Shown here: in pieces, positions 25,476-35,068 of the stretch
How positions within the stretch are numbered: the first letter of the stretch is position 1
How the letters are laid out: each line of letters starts with the position of its first letter
Source: Gammaproteobacteria bacterium
GTDB taxonomy: Bacteria > Pseudomonadota > Gammaproteobacteria > Tenderiales > Tenderiaceae
Direction: 5' to 3'
Assembly (NCBI GenBank): GCA_016200485.1
Contig: JACQEP010000019.1
Coordinates: forward strand, 36,324-100,323
DNA length: 64,000 bases
Position numbers and translations under genes: made by a program
Notes under the pieces: generated by a model
What the model saw: only the letters and a program-made list of their open reading frames with translations
Told to the model about the DNA's origin: nothing
Database searches by the model: none

Positions 25476-26708
25476 ATGAACGCTTCGCCGTCGAATAGTT
25501 CGCAATCCCCCCCTGCCTCGCCTACAGGATTGCGCGCTTTGCCGATCGGCATCTGGATGTTGGGTTTTGGCTCAATGTTCATGGATATCTCGTCCGAATT
25601 AATCCACAGTCTGTTGCCTATTTTTATGGTCACGGTGCTGGGCACTTCCATGATCACCGTGGGTATCGTTGAGGGTGTGGCGGAGGCGACGGCCGCGATC
25701 ACGAAGGTGTTTTCGGGTGCGCTGAGCGATTACCTCGGCAAGCGAAAATTTCTGCTGGTGCTCGGTTATGGACTCGCTGCGGTCACCAAGCCGATTTTTC
25801 CGCTGGCTACTTCCGTCGGCTGGGTGTTCACTGCGCGCTTTGTCGATCGCATTGGCAAGGGCATCCGTGGTGCGCCACGCGATGCGCTGGTGGCCGATAT
25901 TGCACCGCCGCATTTACGTGGCGCGGCCTATGGTCTGCGCCAGGCGCTCGATTCGATCGGTGCCTTCATCGGTCCGCTGTTGGCGATGGTGTTTATGCTT
26001 TGGTTCGCCAATGACATCGCGGCAGTGATGTGGGTCGCGGTTGTCCCCGCGTTCATCGCGGTGCTGTTGCTCATGATTTACGTGCGTGAACCCGAGCGTG
26101 CGCAGGGGGGCGCCGCCACTAAAACGCCGTTGACCTTGGCCGATACGAAACGGCTGCCGGTGCATTACTGGCGGGTTGTGTTGCTGGGCGCGGTGTTTAC
26201 GCTGGCGCGTTTTAGTGAGGCGTTTCTGGTGCTGCGCGCGCAGGATGTCGGGCTTGCGCTCAGCTATGTGCCGTTGGTGATGATCGTGATGAATGTCATT
26301 TACGCGGCGTTTGCATATCCGGCCGGTGCTGCTGCCGACCGCCTCAGTCGTCGTACGCTGTTTGTTATTGGCCTGGTGTTACTGATTGCTGCCGATGTGG
26401 TGTTGGCGGTGGCTGCGTCGCCGTTGCTGGTATTTGTTGGCAGTGCGCTGTGGGGCTTGCACATGGCGTTCACGCAAGGCTTGTTGTCCAAGCTCGTCGC
26501 CGACACCGCGCCGGCGGATTTGCGCGGCACGGCGTTCGGTCTCTTCAATCTCGTCAGTGGCAGTATGCTGCTGGTAGCGAGTGTCATCGCGGGGATACTG
26601 TGGAGCGCCTTTGGTGCGCCAGCAACGTTCCTGGCCGGGGCGGGATTTGCCACCGTTACGGTATTGGGTGTGCTCGCGTATCGCGCGAGTCCTCAAGCGA
26701 TTAAATAA
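25476..26708 (+). CDS. Major facilitator superfamily transporter
   Basis: 410 residues with about twelve hydrophobic segments and MFS loop motifs: GALSDYLGKRKFL after helix 2, and FVDRIGKGIRGAPRDALVAD and AAYGLRQALDSIGAFIGPL further on. It belongs to the group often annotated as drug or nucleoside-like exporters. The substrate is unknown. The preceding 208 bases contain no gene and no riboswitch that I recognise. It faces the flavin reductase gene 15 bases away. Confidence 0.88.
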   Translation: MNASPSNSSQSPPASPTGLRALPIGIWMLGFGSMFMDISSELIHSLLPIFMVTVLGTSMITVGIVEGVAEATAAITKVFSGALSDYLGKRKFLLVLGYGLAAVTKPIFPLATSVGWVFTARFVDRIGKGIRGAPRDALVADIAPPHLRGAAYGLRQALDSIGAFIGPLLAMVFMLWFANDIAAVMWVAVVPAFIAVLLLMIYVREPERAQGGAATKTPLTLADTKRLPVHYWRVVLLGAVFTLARFSEAFLVLRAQDVGLALSYVPLVMIVMNVIYAAFAYPAGAAADRLSRRTLFVIGLVLLIAADVVLAVAASPLLVFVGSALWGLHMAFTQGLLSKLVADTAPADLRGTAFGLFNLVSGSMLLVASVIAGILWSAFGAPATFLAGAGFATVTVLGVLAYRASPQAIK

Positions 26709-26723
26709 TATATACAGGGGAAG

Positions 26724-27260
26724 TCATTTCATCCGGGAAGGCAGTTTGATTGTTTCGCCCGCCACCATGAATGTGCCGCGACCGCGATGATGGATGGTTT
26801 CTGGATCTTTAATTTTCGGGTCGATCCAGGCTTTGAGCACTTCAAGGATAAAGAAGTTGTATTTGTTCACCATCCGTGTATCGACAACCGTGCATTCAAG
26901 GTTGGCATAACACTCGTCGATGAGTGGAGTCTTGACGAGTGAGGCAGTCACCGGCGTGAGGTCAAAGGCTTGGAACTTGTCGAGCTTGCGTCCGGAGGTG
27001 TTGCCGCAACCGACGACCGCTTTCGCGAGATCGACAGTCGGAATGTTGATCACGCACTCTTTGGCCGCCTTCAGGGTATCGAAGCTGTAATTGCGGTTAC
27101 TGATTACGCAACCGATAAGTGGTGGCTCAAACTCCATCATCGTGTGCCATGACATAGTCATGATGTTGGTCCGGCCTTTGCGCGCGGTTGTGACCATCAC
27201 CACGGGTCCCGGCTCAAGCAGGCTATAGACCTTGGACAATGGAAAGGTTCTTTTTGCCAT
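26724..27260 (-). CDS. Flavin reductase-like FMN-binding split-barrel protein
   Basis: 178 residues of the flavin reductase-like family (PF01613). Segments PGPVVMVTTARKGRTNIMTM and MSWHTMMEFEPPLIGCVISN form the FMN-binding face, followed by ECVINIPTVDLA and a C-terminal strand-rich half. Relatives reduce FMN/FAD with NAD(P)H or bind flavin without known partners. No monooxygenase gene is adjacent, so the partner is unknown. Confidence 0.88.
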   Translation of the reverse strand: MAKRTFPLSKVYSLLEPGPVVMVTTARKGRTNIMTMSWHTMMEFEPPLIGCVISNRNYSFDTLKAAKECVINIPTVDLAKAVVGCGNTSGRKLDKFQAFDLTPVTASLVKTPLIDECYANLECTVVDTRMVNKYNFFILEVLKAWIDPKIKDPETIHHRGRGTFMVAGETIKLPSRMK

Positions 27261-27675
27261 CAGGTGCCCCCTTTGCCACTTTGCCCAGCATAATCATGCT
27301 GCAGTGGATTTTAATGAATATAGTCCACAGGTAAGCGCTTATCCAAGTTATCGTTCAGGCTAGAATTGGTTCGTGAGCCAGATGATTTACGGTGAGCTAC
27401 TGTTAATGATTGGTTTTTAAATCCAGATCAAAGTTGTTGCATTGCCGGATGTTTATAGTGGTGCCATCAAGTGCGCAATGTGTAGCGACCGCGTGGTGTC
27501 GTGGTTTCCCTTTATTATCAAATAGTGGAATGGGGCACGGTATGACCTAGAATAAATGCTACATTTAAGAGTCCGGGAGCGCATTTGGTTGAAATGAAGT
27601 TTATTTTCCCTGAGCAGATACAGGGTGCCGCCGTCGGCATTATTTGGTTGTTCAAAGATTAATGAGGGCTTTTCA
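27261..27675. other. 415-base intergenic region without a recognisable gene
   Basis: This lies between the divergent flavin reductase and glycogen phosphorylase genes. I see no convincing open frame, RNA family or strong palindrome. The last bases carry GAGGG 7 bases before the glgP ATG. It presumably holds both promoters. Confidence 0.4.
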
Positions 27676-29361
27676 ATGACGCCGCTCGAACCGTTTATCC
27701 ATGTGCCTCGCATCGCTTATTTCTCGATGGAAATCGCCCTGCGCTCCGACATCCCGACTTATGCTGGCGGGTTGGGGGTGTTGGCAGGCGATACCTTGCG
27801 GGCGTCGGCCGACCTTGAGTTACCGCTGGTGGCGGTCACCCTGGTCAGCCGGTTGGGTTATTTCCGCCAGGAATTGGACGCTCAGGGCCGTCAGATCGAA
27901 CATCCGGACCCATGGTCGCCAGAGCAATGGACGCGCAGGTTGGATGCCAAGATCTCTGTTCCCGTTGAAGGGCGTGATGTTTGGGTGCAGGCCTGGTTGT
28001 GGGTGGTCAAGGGAGTAATGGACTATCCGGTGCCGGTGATTTTGTTAGATACCGATGTCGATGAAAATGATCCCCGGGATCGAGAGCTTACTCACTATCT
28101 ATATGGGGGCGATGAAAAATATCGGTTTAAGCAAGAAGTAGTGTTAGGTATCGGTGGTGCCCGCATGTTGCAGGCGCTGGGTTTTGATGTGCACACCTAT
28201 CATATGAATGAAGGTCATTCAGCAATGCTGACTCTGCAATTGCTGTGGCGCTTCGAACATCCCGCTGAAAATAGTAAATCGAAATATGATGTTGAACGTG
28301 TCAGGCTGCTTTGTTTGTTCACAACTCACACACCTGTCGAAAGTGGGCATGATAAATTCTCATATGATCTGGTGAGAGAAGTGATTGACGATTTTGTTGA
28401 TATTAACGTTATAAAAAGCCTGGCAGGAGAAGAGCATCTGAACATGACCAGCCTGGCGCTGAATTTAAGTAACTATGTCAATGGCGTGGCGAAAAGCCAT
28501 GCCTTGCTATCCAACCACATGTTTCCAGGCTATCGTGTGCATGCTATTACCAATGGCGTCCATCCGGCAACCTGGGCCAGTAAGAGCTTTAATAAGTTGT
28601 ATGGCAATTATTTGAAAGAGTGGTGTCATGAGCCAGAACTACTGGTACGTGCCGATCAAATTCCCGATGCTGAACTGTGGGATGCGCATATTGCAGCAAA
28701 GCAAGAGCTGCTTGAATTTATCAAGTTAGAGTCGGGCGTAACGCTGGATATCGAACGGCCGATTATCGGCTTTTCACGGCGCATGACGGCATACAAGCGG
28801 CCCGATCTGTTATTCCATGATCTTGAAAAGCTGAGATCAATTGCCAAGCATTATCCCTTTCAATTGGTGATGTCAGGCAAGGCACATCCTCGCGACCAGA
28901 TGGGCAAACAATCGATTGAAAAGATCCATGATTATATGCGCGAGTTAGGGGATGATGTTCCGAGCGTCTTTCTTAAGAATTATAATCTGGAAATAGCGCT
29001 GAAAATGGTGGCGGGTGCCGACATTTGGCTGAACACTCCGTTGCCACCGCATGAGGCGTCAGGCACCAGCGGCATGAAGGCGGCGCTGAATGGAGTGATT
29101 AATTTTAGTGTGCTGGACGGATGGTGGGCCGAGGGGTGCATCGAAGGTGTTACCGGCTGGGGGATTAAAAGTTCAGCGGAAGATCCGGCCGTTGATGTGG
29201 CGGATTTGTACTCTAAACTAGAGCATACAGTGCTACCACTCTATTATAATGATCGCAAAGGCTGGATTCAGGTGATGAAGGGCGCGATTTGTAAAAATGC
29301 CTATTATTTCAATGCGCACCGTATGATGCGCCGCTATGCCACTGAGGCGTATATCCGCTGA
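27676..29361 (+). CDS. glgP: Alpha-glucan (glycogen) phosphorylase, short GT35 type
   Basis: 561 residues. It releases glucose-1-phosphate from alpha-1,4-glucans using pyridoxal phosphate. Family motifs are IAYFSMEIALRSDIPTYAGG, LGVLAGDTLRASADL, YHMNEGHSAMLTLQLLWRF, FTTHTPVESGHDKF, GFSRRMTAYKRPDLLF and the PLP-lysine segment HEASGTSGMKAALNG. It is shorter than enterobacterial GlgP (about 800 residues) and matches the compact AgpA-like bacterial/archaeal form. The ATG at 27676 has GAGGG upstream; an earlier in-frame start has none. No other glycogen genes are in the window. Confidence 0.93.
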   Translation: MTPLEPFIHVPRIAYFSMEIALRSDIPTYAGGLGVLAGDTLRASADLELPLVAVTLVSRLGYFRQELDAQGRQIEHPDPWSPEQWTRRLDAKISVPVEGRDVWVQAWLWVVKGVMDYPVPVILLDTDVDENDPRDRELTHYLYGGDEKYRFKQEVVLGIGGARMLQALGFDVHTYHMNEGHSAMLTLQLLWRFEHPAENSKSKYDVERVRLLCLFTTHTPVESGHDKFSYDLVREVIDDFVDINVIKSLAGEEHLNMTSLALNLSNYVNGVAKSHALLSNHMFPGYRVHAITNGVHPATWASKSFNKLYGNYLKEWCHEPELLVRADQIPDAELWDAHIAAKQELLEFIKLESGVTLDIERPIIGFSRRMTAYKRPDLLFHDLEKLRSIAKHYPFQLVMSGKAHPRDQMGKQSIEKIHDYMRELGDDVPSVFLKNYNLEIALKMVAGADIWLNTPLPPHEASGTSGMKAALNGVINFSVLDGWWAEGCIEGVTGWGIKSSAEDPAVDVADLYSKLEHTVLPLYYNDRKGWIQVMKGAICKNAYYFNAHRMMRRYATEAYIR

Positions 29362-29445
29362 TATGGCGCTTGGCTGCACAGGCTGACAGCGTTACACTAG
29401 AGTAATTGGAATGCAATCCAAATTGCAGATTAAAGTTCGCCGATT

Positions 29446-29730
29446 ATGACCCAACCCTATATTGAGATTTACACTACCCGCCATTGCAGTTTTTGCCAGC
29501 ATGCCAAACGATTGCTGGATTCCAAGGGCGTGGAATATATCGAGTATGGCCTGGATTTTGATCCGGATGAGCGCGAAACCATGTTGCAACGATCGGATGG
29601 GCGGCGCACGGTGCCGCAAATATTTATTAATAACCAGCATATCGGCGGTTACCAGGATTTGGTAGAGCTTGAGAGTCGTGGTGAACTCGATGTGCTGTTG
29701 GGCAGAAGTGATGTCGATGGCGCTGTATAG
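29446..29730 (+). CDS. grxC: Dithiol glutaredoxin 3
   Basis: A 94-residue glutaredoxin with a dithiol active site CSFC (TTRHCSFCQHAKRLLDSKG), the cis-Pro strand RTVPQIFINNQHIGGYQDL and the usual length for GrxC. It reduces disulfides and mixed disulfides with glutathione and could serve the ArsC-type reductase at 22.5 kb. It starts 84 bases after glgP and precedes purT by 40 bases, so co-transcription with either is possible. Confidence 0.93.
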   Translation: MTQPYIEIYTTRHCSFCQHAKRLLDSKGVEYIEYGLDFDPDERETMLQRSDGRRTVPQIFINNQHIGGYQDLVELESRGELDVLLGRSDVDGAV

Positions 29731-29770
29731 GTAATGCAAGAAAGAGTGTAGCGGAGAAAAGGATTGCGGA

Positions 29771-30970
29771 ATGAAGATCGGAACGCCACTATCACCGACA
29801 GCCACGCGCGTCATGTTGCTGGGCGCGGGAGAGCTAGGCAAAGAAGTGATTATTGCTTTGCAGCGTTTGGGAATTGAAGTTATTGCAGTTGATCGTTACC
29901 CCAATGCGCCAGGACACCAGGTGGCGCATCGTGCACATGTCATTGATATGACCGATGGGGCGGCCTTGCGGCGCTTGGTCGAGCAAGAGCGGCCACATTT
30001 GATCGTGCCGGAAATCGAAGCCATTGCGACGAATATGCTGGCCGAGATTGAGCGGGATGGTTTGGCGGAAGTGGTACCGACAGCGCGGGCGACGCGGTTG
30101 ACGATGAATCGTGAAGGCATTCGCCGTTTGGCAGCCGAAACATTGGAGTTGCCGACTTCGCATTACGCCTTTGCCGACAGTTTAAATCAATTGAAAATGG
30201 CCATCGATGGCGGGATTGGTTATCCGTGCTTGATCAAGCCGGTAATGTCTTCTTCTGGCAAGGGTCAGTCAATGGTGCGCGCATCTGAGGATGTCGCAAA
30301 GGCCTGGGATTACGCCATGAGCGCGGGCCGGGTCAAGGGTGGGCGTGTGATCGTCGAAAGTTTTATCGATTTTGATTTTGAGATTACCTTGCTCGCCGTG
30401 CGCGCCAAAAATGAACGCGGTGAAGTTGAAACCTATTTTTGCGATCCGATTGGTCATGTGCAGGTCAATGGCGATTATGTCGAAAGCTGGCAGCCGCAGG
30501 CCATGTCGCCAAAAGCACTAGAGCGGTCACAGCAAATTGCGGCAGCAGTGACTGGGAACCTGGGTGGTCGCGGAATTTTTGGTGTTGAATTGTTCGTGAA
30601 AGGCGATCAGGTCTGGTTTAGTGAAGTGAGTCCTCGACCGCATGATACCGGTATGGTGACGATGATTACACAGCAGCAAAATGAATTTGAGCTTCATGCG
30701 CGGGCAATTCTTGGGTTACCGGTGGATACTCAGATGCGTAGTCCCGGCGCCAGTGCCGTGATTTATGGTGGTATGGATAAGGCGGGTATCGCTTATGAAG
30801 GCATTGCACAGGCGTTGCAAGTTCCTCAAACCGAGTTACGCTTGTTTGGCAAGCCCGAGGCATTTTCAACGCGGCGGATGGGTGTGGCACTGGCGTGGGC
30901 CGGTGATACTACTCTGGCAAGAGAACGCGCCAAAGCGGCAGCGAAGAAAGTAACCCCCGTTGCGGGGTAG
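29771..30970 (+). CDS. purT: Formate-dependent phosphoribosylglycinamide formyltransferase PurT
   Basis: 399 residues. It catalyses GAR + formate + ATP to FGAR in purine synthesis. It is an ATP-grasp enzyme: [20 protein letters not shown] (N-terminal nucleotide fold), [31 protein letters not shown] (ATP lid), [14 protein letters not shown] (metal/GAR site) and [14 protein letters not shown] lies 8 bases before the ATG. The TAG stop lies inside a palindromic repeat (GTAGGG) that begins at 30967, so the last residues (PVAG) abut that element. Confidence 0.97.
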   Translation: MKIGTPLSPTATRVMLLGAGELGKEVIIALQRLGIEVIAVDRYPNAPGHQVAHRAHVIDMTDGAALRRLVEQERPHLIVPEIEAIATNMLAEIERDGLAEVVPTARATRLTMNREGIRRLAAETLELPTSHYAFADSLNQLKMAIDGGIGYPCLIKPVMSSSGKGQSMVRASEDVAKAWDYAMSAGRVKGGRVIVESFIDFDFEITLLAVRAKNERGEVETYFCDPIGHVQVNGDYVESWQPQAMSPKALERSQQIAAAVTGNLGGRGIFGVELFVKGDQVWFSEVSPRPHDTGMVTMITQQQNEFELHARAILGLPVDTQMRSPGASAVIYGGMDKAGIAYEGIAQALQVPQTELRLFGKPEAFSTRRMGVALAWAGDTTLARERAKAAAKKVTPVAG

Positions 30971-30994
30971 GGACGATTCATGAATCGCCCCTAC
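30967..30994. repeat. 28-bp palindrome, family A copy 2, supplying the purT stop codon
   Basis: The arms GTAGGGACGATTCA and TGAATCGCCCCTAC match the element at 15172-15199 with few changes. The TAG of its first arm is the purT stop codon. The other side abuts the 3' end of the convergent gene at 30998. Confidence 0.88.
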
Positions 30995-30997
30995 GAT

Positions 30998-31459
30998 TCA
31001 AAATAACTCGATGTTGTCGTCCGGATCTATCGGGGTTGATGATTCTTTCTTTTCAATGCCAAACATCTGGCGATAAATTCTGTGTTCGGCTTCCAGGGTG
31101 TAACTAGACGGCAGTTGATTTGCCAACCTAGTCCATTTAGCTGTTGAGCATTGATTTAATTGTTGCGCCAATGCCTCCATGCCGTTGCGAATATGTTCCA
31201 GGCGTTGGTTCAATTTGTCATGTGCTTGTAGAAAATTCACGATCTCATTGAGTTGTTGCTGATTGTTCTGCTTGATGGATTCCCGAGTTCCTGTTGCCAA
31301 TATTTCCAATAGCTCACCGACGCGGCTGATGGCCTGATCGTTTTCCTGTTGTGCGTCAACGAGTTGGGCAATAAATAATCGCAATAATGATTGGGCTCCG
31401 GGGTTGTCAGTCCCGGACTTTGAAATTTTGGTCCGATTTCGGTTTTTTATCGCGGCCAT
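30998..31459 (-). CDS. Unrecognised helical protein with acidic C-terminal tail
   Basis: 153 residues, predominantly helical with a heptad-like middle (about residues 28-100: AQLVDAQQENDQAISRVGEL and on). There is no signal or membrane segment. The C-terminus ends in DPDDNIELF, an acidic tail with a terminal aromatic. Such tails act as docking peptides in CheZ-like and other signalling proteins. It is divergent from the HDOD gene with about 200 bases between, which suggests a signalling context. I do not recognise the family. Confidence 0.6.
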   Translation of the reverse strand: MAAIKNRNRTKISKSGTDNPGAQSLLRLFIAQLVDAQQENDQAISRVGELLEILATGTRESIKQNNQQQLNEIVNFLQAHDKLNQRLEHIRNGMEALAQQLNQCSTAKWTRLANQLPSSYTLEAEHRIYRQMFGIEKKESSTPIDPDDNIELF

Positions 31460-31665
31460 GGTGTGGTTTAACTTATTGATCCGTAAGTTAAATAAAAATT
31501 AACAATGGGTGGCTCAATCATTCGATTGGGGGGACGATAAATAATAAAAGGGCTCGATCCGACGAATGACCGTTGTACTCAGAATCATCGACCGAAACAA
31601 CAACGGCTTTAATTGAGTGGAATGGCGCCGAAATGAATCATACTGGTAGCGAGGAGAACAGAGTC

Positions 31666-32526
31666 ATGCCGATAGCTCCCCATGAGTTGGTCAAAGGGAT
31701 AGCCAAGTTGGCATCGTTGCCAGAGGTATGTGTCCGGGTCAATGAAATGGTGGATGATCCGCGCTGTTCGGCGGCCGATGTCGGAAAGGTCATTAGCCGC
31801 GATACGGCATTGACCGCTCAGTTGTTGCGTATCGCCAATAGTTCCTTCTTCAATTTCCCATCCAAGATTAGTACCGTCTCCCGGGCGATTACGGTTATTG
31901 GTGAGCGCGAGTTGCGTTATCTTGTGCTGGCATTGTCGGCGATCCGTACTTTTAATCAGATTCCTATTGAACTGACCAATATGGCCAGTTTCTGGCGCCA
32001 TAGTGTTTATTGCGGTGTGGTATCCAGGCTGATTGCTACCAAATGTCATGTGCTGCATAGCGAGCGCTTGTTTGTCGCCGGGGTGTTGCATGATGTAGGG
32101 ATGTTGGTGATTTTGAATCGGGTACCAGAGCTGGAGCGTGTAGTGCTGTATCGCTCGAATACCGGTTCGGAGCCGGTTTATCTGGCTGAGCGTGAAGTGT
32201 TGGGATGCGATCATGCCGATGTGGGGGCCGAGTTGTTAAGGCACTGGAATTTGCCATCGGTGTTGATCGAAACCGTTGCCTGTCATCACGATATCGAGAA
32301 GGCAGTTGATGCCAAACTGGATGCGGCAATCGTGCATATCGCCAATGTGATTTCCAATCGTGCGGAACTGCCAATGGATTATGAGGTCATTCCTGAATTT
32401 AATCCCAAGGCCTGGGAATTGACGGGGCTGGATGAGAGTGTCTTGCCAGAAATTGCAGAGGAGGCAGGGGTGATGTTTGCCGAATCCTGGGCTTTAATTC
32501 AGCCGTTGGTGCGTAAAGCCCGCTAG
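31666..32526 (+). CDS. HDOD-domain signalling protein
   Basis: About 286 residues with an HDOD domain (roughly residues 10-210), a degenerate HD-type fold used in signalling and c-di-GMP-linked networks. Motifs are LASLPEVCVRVNEMVDDP, VISRDTALTAQLLRIANSS, STVSRAITVIGERELRYLVL and LFVAGVLHDVGMLVI. The later HH in ACHHDIEKA is also typical. The start at 31666 has GAGGAG 9 bases upstream; an ATG at 31633 is in frame without such a site. A bidirectional terminator follows. Confidence 0.9.
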   Translation: MPIAPHELVKGIAKLASLPEVCVRVNEMVDDPRCSAADVGKVISRDTALTAQLLRIANSSFFNFPSKISTVSRAITVIGERELRYLVLALSAIRTFNQIPIELTNMASFWRHSVYCGVVSRLIATKCHVLHSERLFVAGVLHDVGMLVILNRVPELERVVLYRSNTGSEPVYLAEREVLGCDHADVGAELLRHWNLPSVLIETVACHHDIEKAVDAKLDAAIVHIANVISNRAELPMDYEVIPEFNPKAWELTGLDESVLPEIAEEAGVMFAESWALIQPLVRKAR

Positions 32527-32568
32527 GATTTTTTTGATTAAATCGCTGAGACTGAAATAATAGTCATA

Positions 32569-32596
32569 AAAAAACGGGCCATGTGGCCCGTTTTTT
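32569..32596. terminator. Bidirectional Rho-independent terminator
   Basis: AAAAAACGGGCC pairs exactly with GGCCCGTTTTTT around a 4-base loop. It lies between the convergent HDOD and cysK genes and has A/T runs suited to both directions. Confidence 0.93.
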
Positions 32597-32606
32597 GTTT
32601 CAGTTT

Positions 32607-33563
32607 TCAAGCAATAATGTTTTCGAAAAGTATTGAAGATAAATAACGCTCGCCAGAGTCCGGAAGGATGACAACAATGGTCTTGCCGGCAAAGGCTGGG
32701 TCGCTGGCCAGTCGTTGTGCGGCAGCGACCGCCGCGCCGCAAGAAATTCCGCTGAGGATGCCTTCTTCCAATGACAAACGCCGCGCATATTCAATCGCGT
32801 CATCATTACTGACGCGCTCGACGCGATCGATCATTTCCAGGTCAAGATTCTTGGGTACAAAGCCCGCGCCGATACCTTGTATCTTATGTGGCGAGGGTTT
32901 TACCGGTTCACCGGCTATGGTTTGGGTGATGACCGGGCTGGCCTCAGGTTCAACGGCTACCGAGAGGATTTTTTTGCCGCGCGTCTTCTTGATATATCGT
33001 GAAATACCGGTGATGGTGCCGCCGGTGCCAACACCTGCCACCAAGACATCGATCTTGCCTTCAGTAGCGTCCCAAATCTCGGGGCCAGTGGTTTTTTCAT
33101 GAATCGCCGGATTCGCTGGATTGTTGAATTGTTGGGGCATGAAATAGTGGCTGGGATTTTGCGCGACCAATTCTTCGGCCTTGGCGATGGCGCCAGGCAT
33201 GCCTTTGGCGCCTTCGGTGAGTACCAGATTGGCGCCGAGCGCCTTCATCACTTTGCGGCGTTCAATGCTCATGGTTTCCGGCATGGTGAATGTGACTTTA
33301 TAACCGCGTGCGGCAGCCACAAAGGCCAACGCGATACCGGTATTGCCGCTGGTAGGCTCAATGATTTCCATTCCCGGTTTCAATGCGCCGCGTTCCTCGG
33401 CGTCCCAAACCATCGCGGAGCCGATACGGCATTTAACCGAATAGGCAGGGTTGCGGCCTTCGATCTTGGCCAAAACCAAGGCGCGGCTGTCGCCCAGAAT
33501 TTTGTTGATGCGGACCAGCGGTGTATTACCAATAGCATAAGAGTTGTCATTGAAATATTTCAT
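32607..33563 (-). CDS. cysK: Cysteine synthase A (O-acetylserine sulfhydrylase)
   Basis: 318 residues. This PLP enzyme makes cysteine from O-acetylserine and sulfide. The PLP lysine is in [34 protein letters not shown] is the substrate loop; [16 protein letters not shown] binds the PLP phosphate; [12 protein letters not shown] is near the C-terminus. [11 protein letters not shown] fits CysK rather than CysM. It stands alone. Confidence 0.96.
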   Translation of the reverse strand: MKYFNDNSYAIGNTPLVRINKILGDSRALVLAKIEGRNPAYSVKCRIGSAMVWDAEERGALKPGMEIIEPTSGNTGIALAFVAAARGYKVTFTMPETMSIERRKVMKALGANLVLTEGAKGMPGAIAKAEELVAQNPSHYFMPQQFNNPANPAIHEKTTGPEIWDATEGKIDVLVAGVGTGGTITGISRYIKKTRGKKILSVAVEPEASPVITQTIAGEPVKPSPHKIQGIGAGFVPKNLDLEMIDRVERVSNDDAIEYARRLSLEEGILSGISCGAAVAAAQRLASDPAFAGKTIVVILPDSGERYLSSILFENIIA

Positions 33564-33661
33564 GGCGGCACCTCGTAAGGTATCGAGAAAAGGAGGCTTT
33601 GCGAACTGAGTAAGAATATATGATCATGTCGGGATCGGCTATGGTTTTTGGGAGGGTGGTG

Positions 33662-34387
33662 ATGAAGAAGCACATTAGTATTGTTTTATTATTTTGTGGT
33701 TGGTCGGTAATGGCGCAAGGAGCGGGTATCGATCGGGTATCGGCGTTAACTCAAACACAATTCAAAGACTTATCGTTAGACTTGGCGGCGGCCAGCAGTT
33801 ATAAATCAGTATCTGCCGCTGCAGGATTGGGGGTGGTTGGCTTCGATGTTGGTATGGCGGTGACCGCTACCAAAGTTGAGCACAGCAGTGCCTGGACGGC
33901 GGCGATGAGCAATAGCAGTGACGTACCCACGGTACTGTATGTGCCCAAGCTCTACGTTCGTAAGGGTTTACCGTTTGGGATTGATGTGGGGGCCCACTAT
34001 TTTTCAGTGCCGAGCACCAATATTGAGTCATGGGGTGCTGAAGTCAGTTATGAAGTAATCGATGGCGGGGTGATAAAGCCTTCGGTCGGAGTTGGCCTGA
34101 CCTATTCCCGCTTGTTTATTGATAAAGATCTGGAGTTGGCGACGCGGGGCATTGAAGCTAAAATTTCGAAAGGCTTTGTGTTTATTACGCCATATGCGGG
34201 TATCGGTCGCCAATGGTCAGAAAGTACGCCTAAAGGTGCGGCGGCTGCCTTGAAGAAAGAAACCTTTTCCGATAACCGCTATTTTGTGGGCTTGACGTTA
34301 AATCCGGGAGTTATTCAGCTTGCTATTGAGCATGATAGTGTGGGTGGAGTGACGTCTAATTCGCTAAAGCTCGGGATGAAGTTCTAA
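33662..34387 (+). CDS. Exported beta-rich protein, probable outer-membrane barrel
   Basis: About 241 residues. The signal peptide MKKHISIVLLFCGWSVMAQG sets the start at 33662, with GGGAGGG about 6 bases upstream. The mature part alternates polar and hydrophobic residues in strands (for example GFDVGMAVTATKVEH, LPFGIDVGAHYFSVP, KPSVGVGLTYSRLF) and ends in Phe (LKLGMKF), as outer-membrane barrels do. I do not recognise the family. The convergent gene at 34394 is also an exported beta-rich protein, and only 6 bases separate them. Confidence 0.72.
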   Translation: MKKHISIVLLFCGWSVMAQGAGIDRVSALTQTQFKDLSLDLAAASSYKSVSAAAGLGVVGFDVGMAVTATKVEHSSAWTAAMSNSSDVPTVLYVPKLYVRKGLPFGIDVGAHYFSVPSTNIESWGAEVSYEVIDGGVIKPSVGVGLTYSRLFIDKDLELATRGIEAKISKGFVFITPYAGIGRQWSESTPKGAAAALKKETFSDNRYFVGLTLNPGVIQLAIEHDSVGGVTSNSLKLGMKF

Positions 34388-34393
34388 ATCGAT

Positions 34394-35065
34394 TTAATCA
34401 CGATAGCGGCGGCCAAAACTAAGATACAGGCCGTCGCTGTTGTGGTTCAGCCATTCAATGTTTACATAACCGCCATCACCGGTTTCCAGTTGTAGTCCAA
34501 GACATGCGCCATTAGGATATTGTTCAGATAAATCAGTGGATTGTGCCGTAGCAGTTTGTATCAACTCTTCGCCATCGATGTTGATGCGCCGTCCACAACC
34601 GTATAACTGCAGGGTGTCGCGAAGCCTCATGCCCAGCATGAGGCGGGCCTCGGTTTGGCGCCAGTTTAAATCAAATTTTGCCGTTGAATTTTCGCTATCC
34701 GCAGTGTGATAGGAATATCCCATGCTGGCGCCCGCGACTAGTGGGCCAACGATGGGAAATGATGAGCTGAGTGTCAGGCTGAAGAAGTGACCGCTGAGTT
34801 CGCCGCGATTGGCAGTGTCGGGACGCAACCTGGCGCCAAGGGGGCCACCGCTGATGTCGAGGCGCACTGGCAGTGAACTTATTTCGGCGATGCGAATGGC
34901 GGCGCTGTCGTAGCGTAATTCGATGGGTTGATTATTGGTTAGTAATGGTGTCGCCTGGTGGCTGAAGATCACGGCGAAATCAAGGCCTCTTTCTTCGGCA
35001 TTGGCAGAGAGACAAAACAATAGCGAAGCAGCTAGGGTGGTGATGCGAAAGTTCGTGGTGCGCAT
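34394..35065 (-). CDS. Exported beta-rich protein of unknown function
   Basis: 223 residues with a signal peptide (ITTLAASLLFCLSANA). The mature protein has short amphipathic strands (HFFSLTLSSSFPIVGPLV, GASMGYSYHT, LMLGMRLRDTLQLYGCG, GYVNIEWLNHNSDGLYLSFG), consistent with a small outer-membrane barrel or a periplasmic beta protein. Two Cys residues (GCGRR and GACLG) could pair. The family is not recognised. It begins 3 bases after the stop of the AEC transporter gene, so the two probably share a transcript. Confidence 0.62.
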   Translation of the reverse strand: MRTTNFRITTLAASLLFCLSANAEERGLDFAVIFSHQATPLLTNNQPIELRYDSAAIRIAEISSLPVRLDISGGPLGARLRPDTANRGELSGHFFSLTLSSSFPIVGPLVAGASMGYSYHTADSENSTAKFDLNWRQTEARLMLGMRLRDTLQLYGCGRRINIDGEELIQTATAQSTDLSEQYPNGACLGLQLETGDGGYVNIEWLNHNSDGLYLSFGRRYRD

Positions 35066-35068
35066 CAG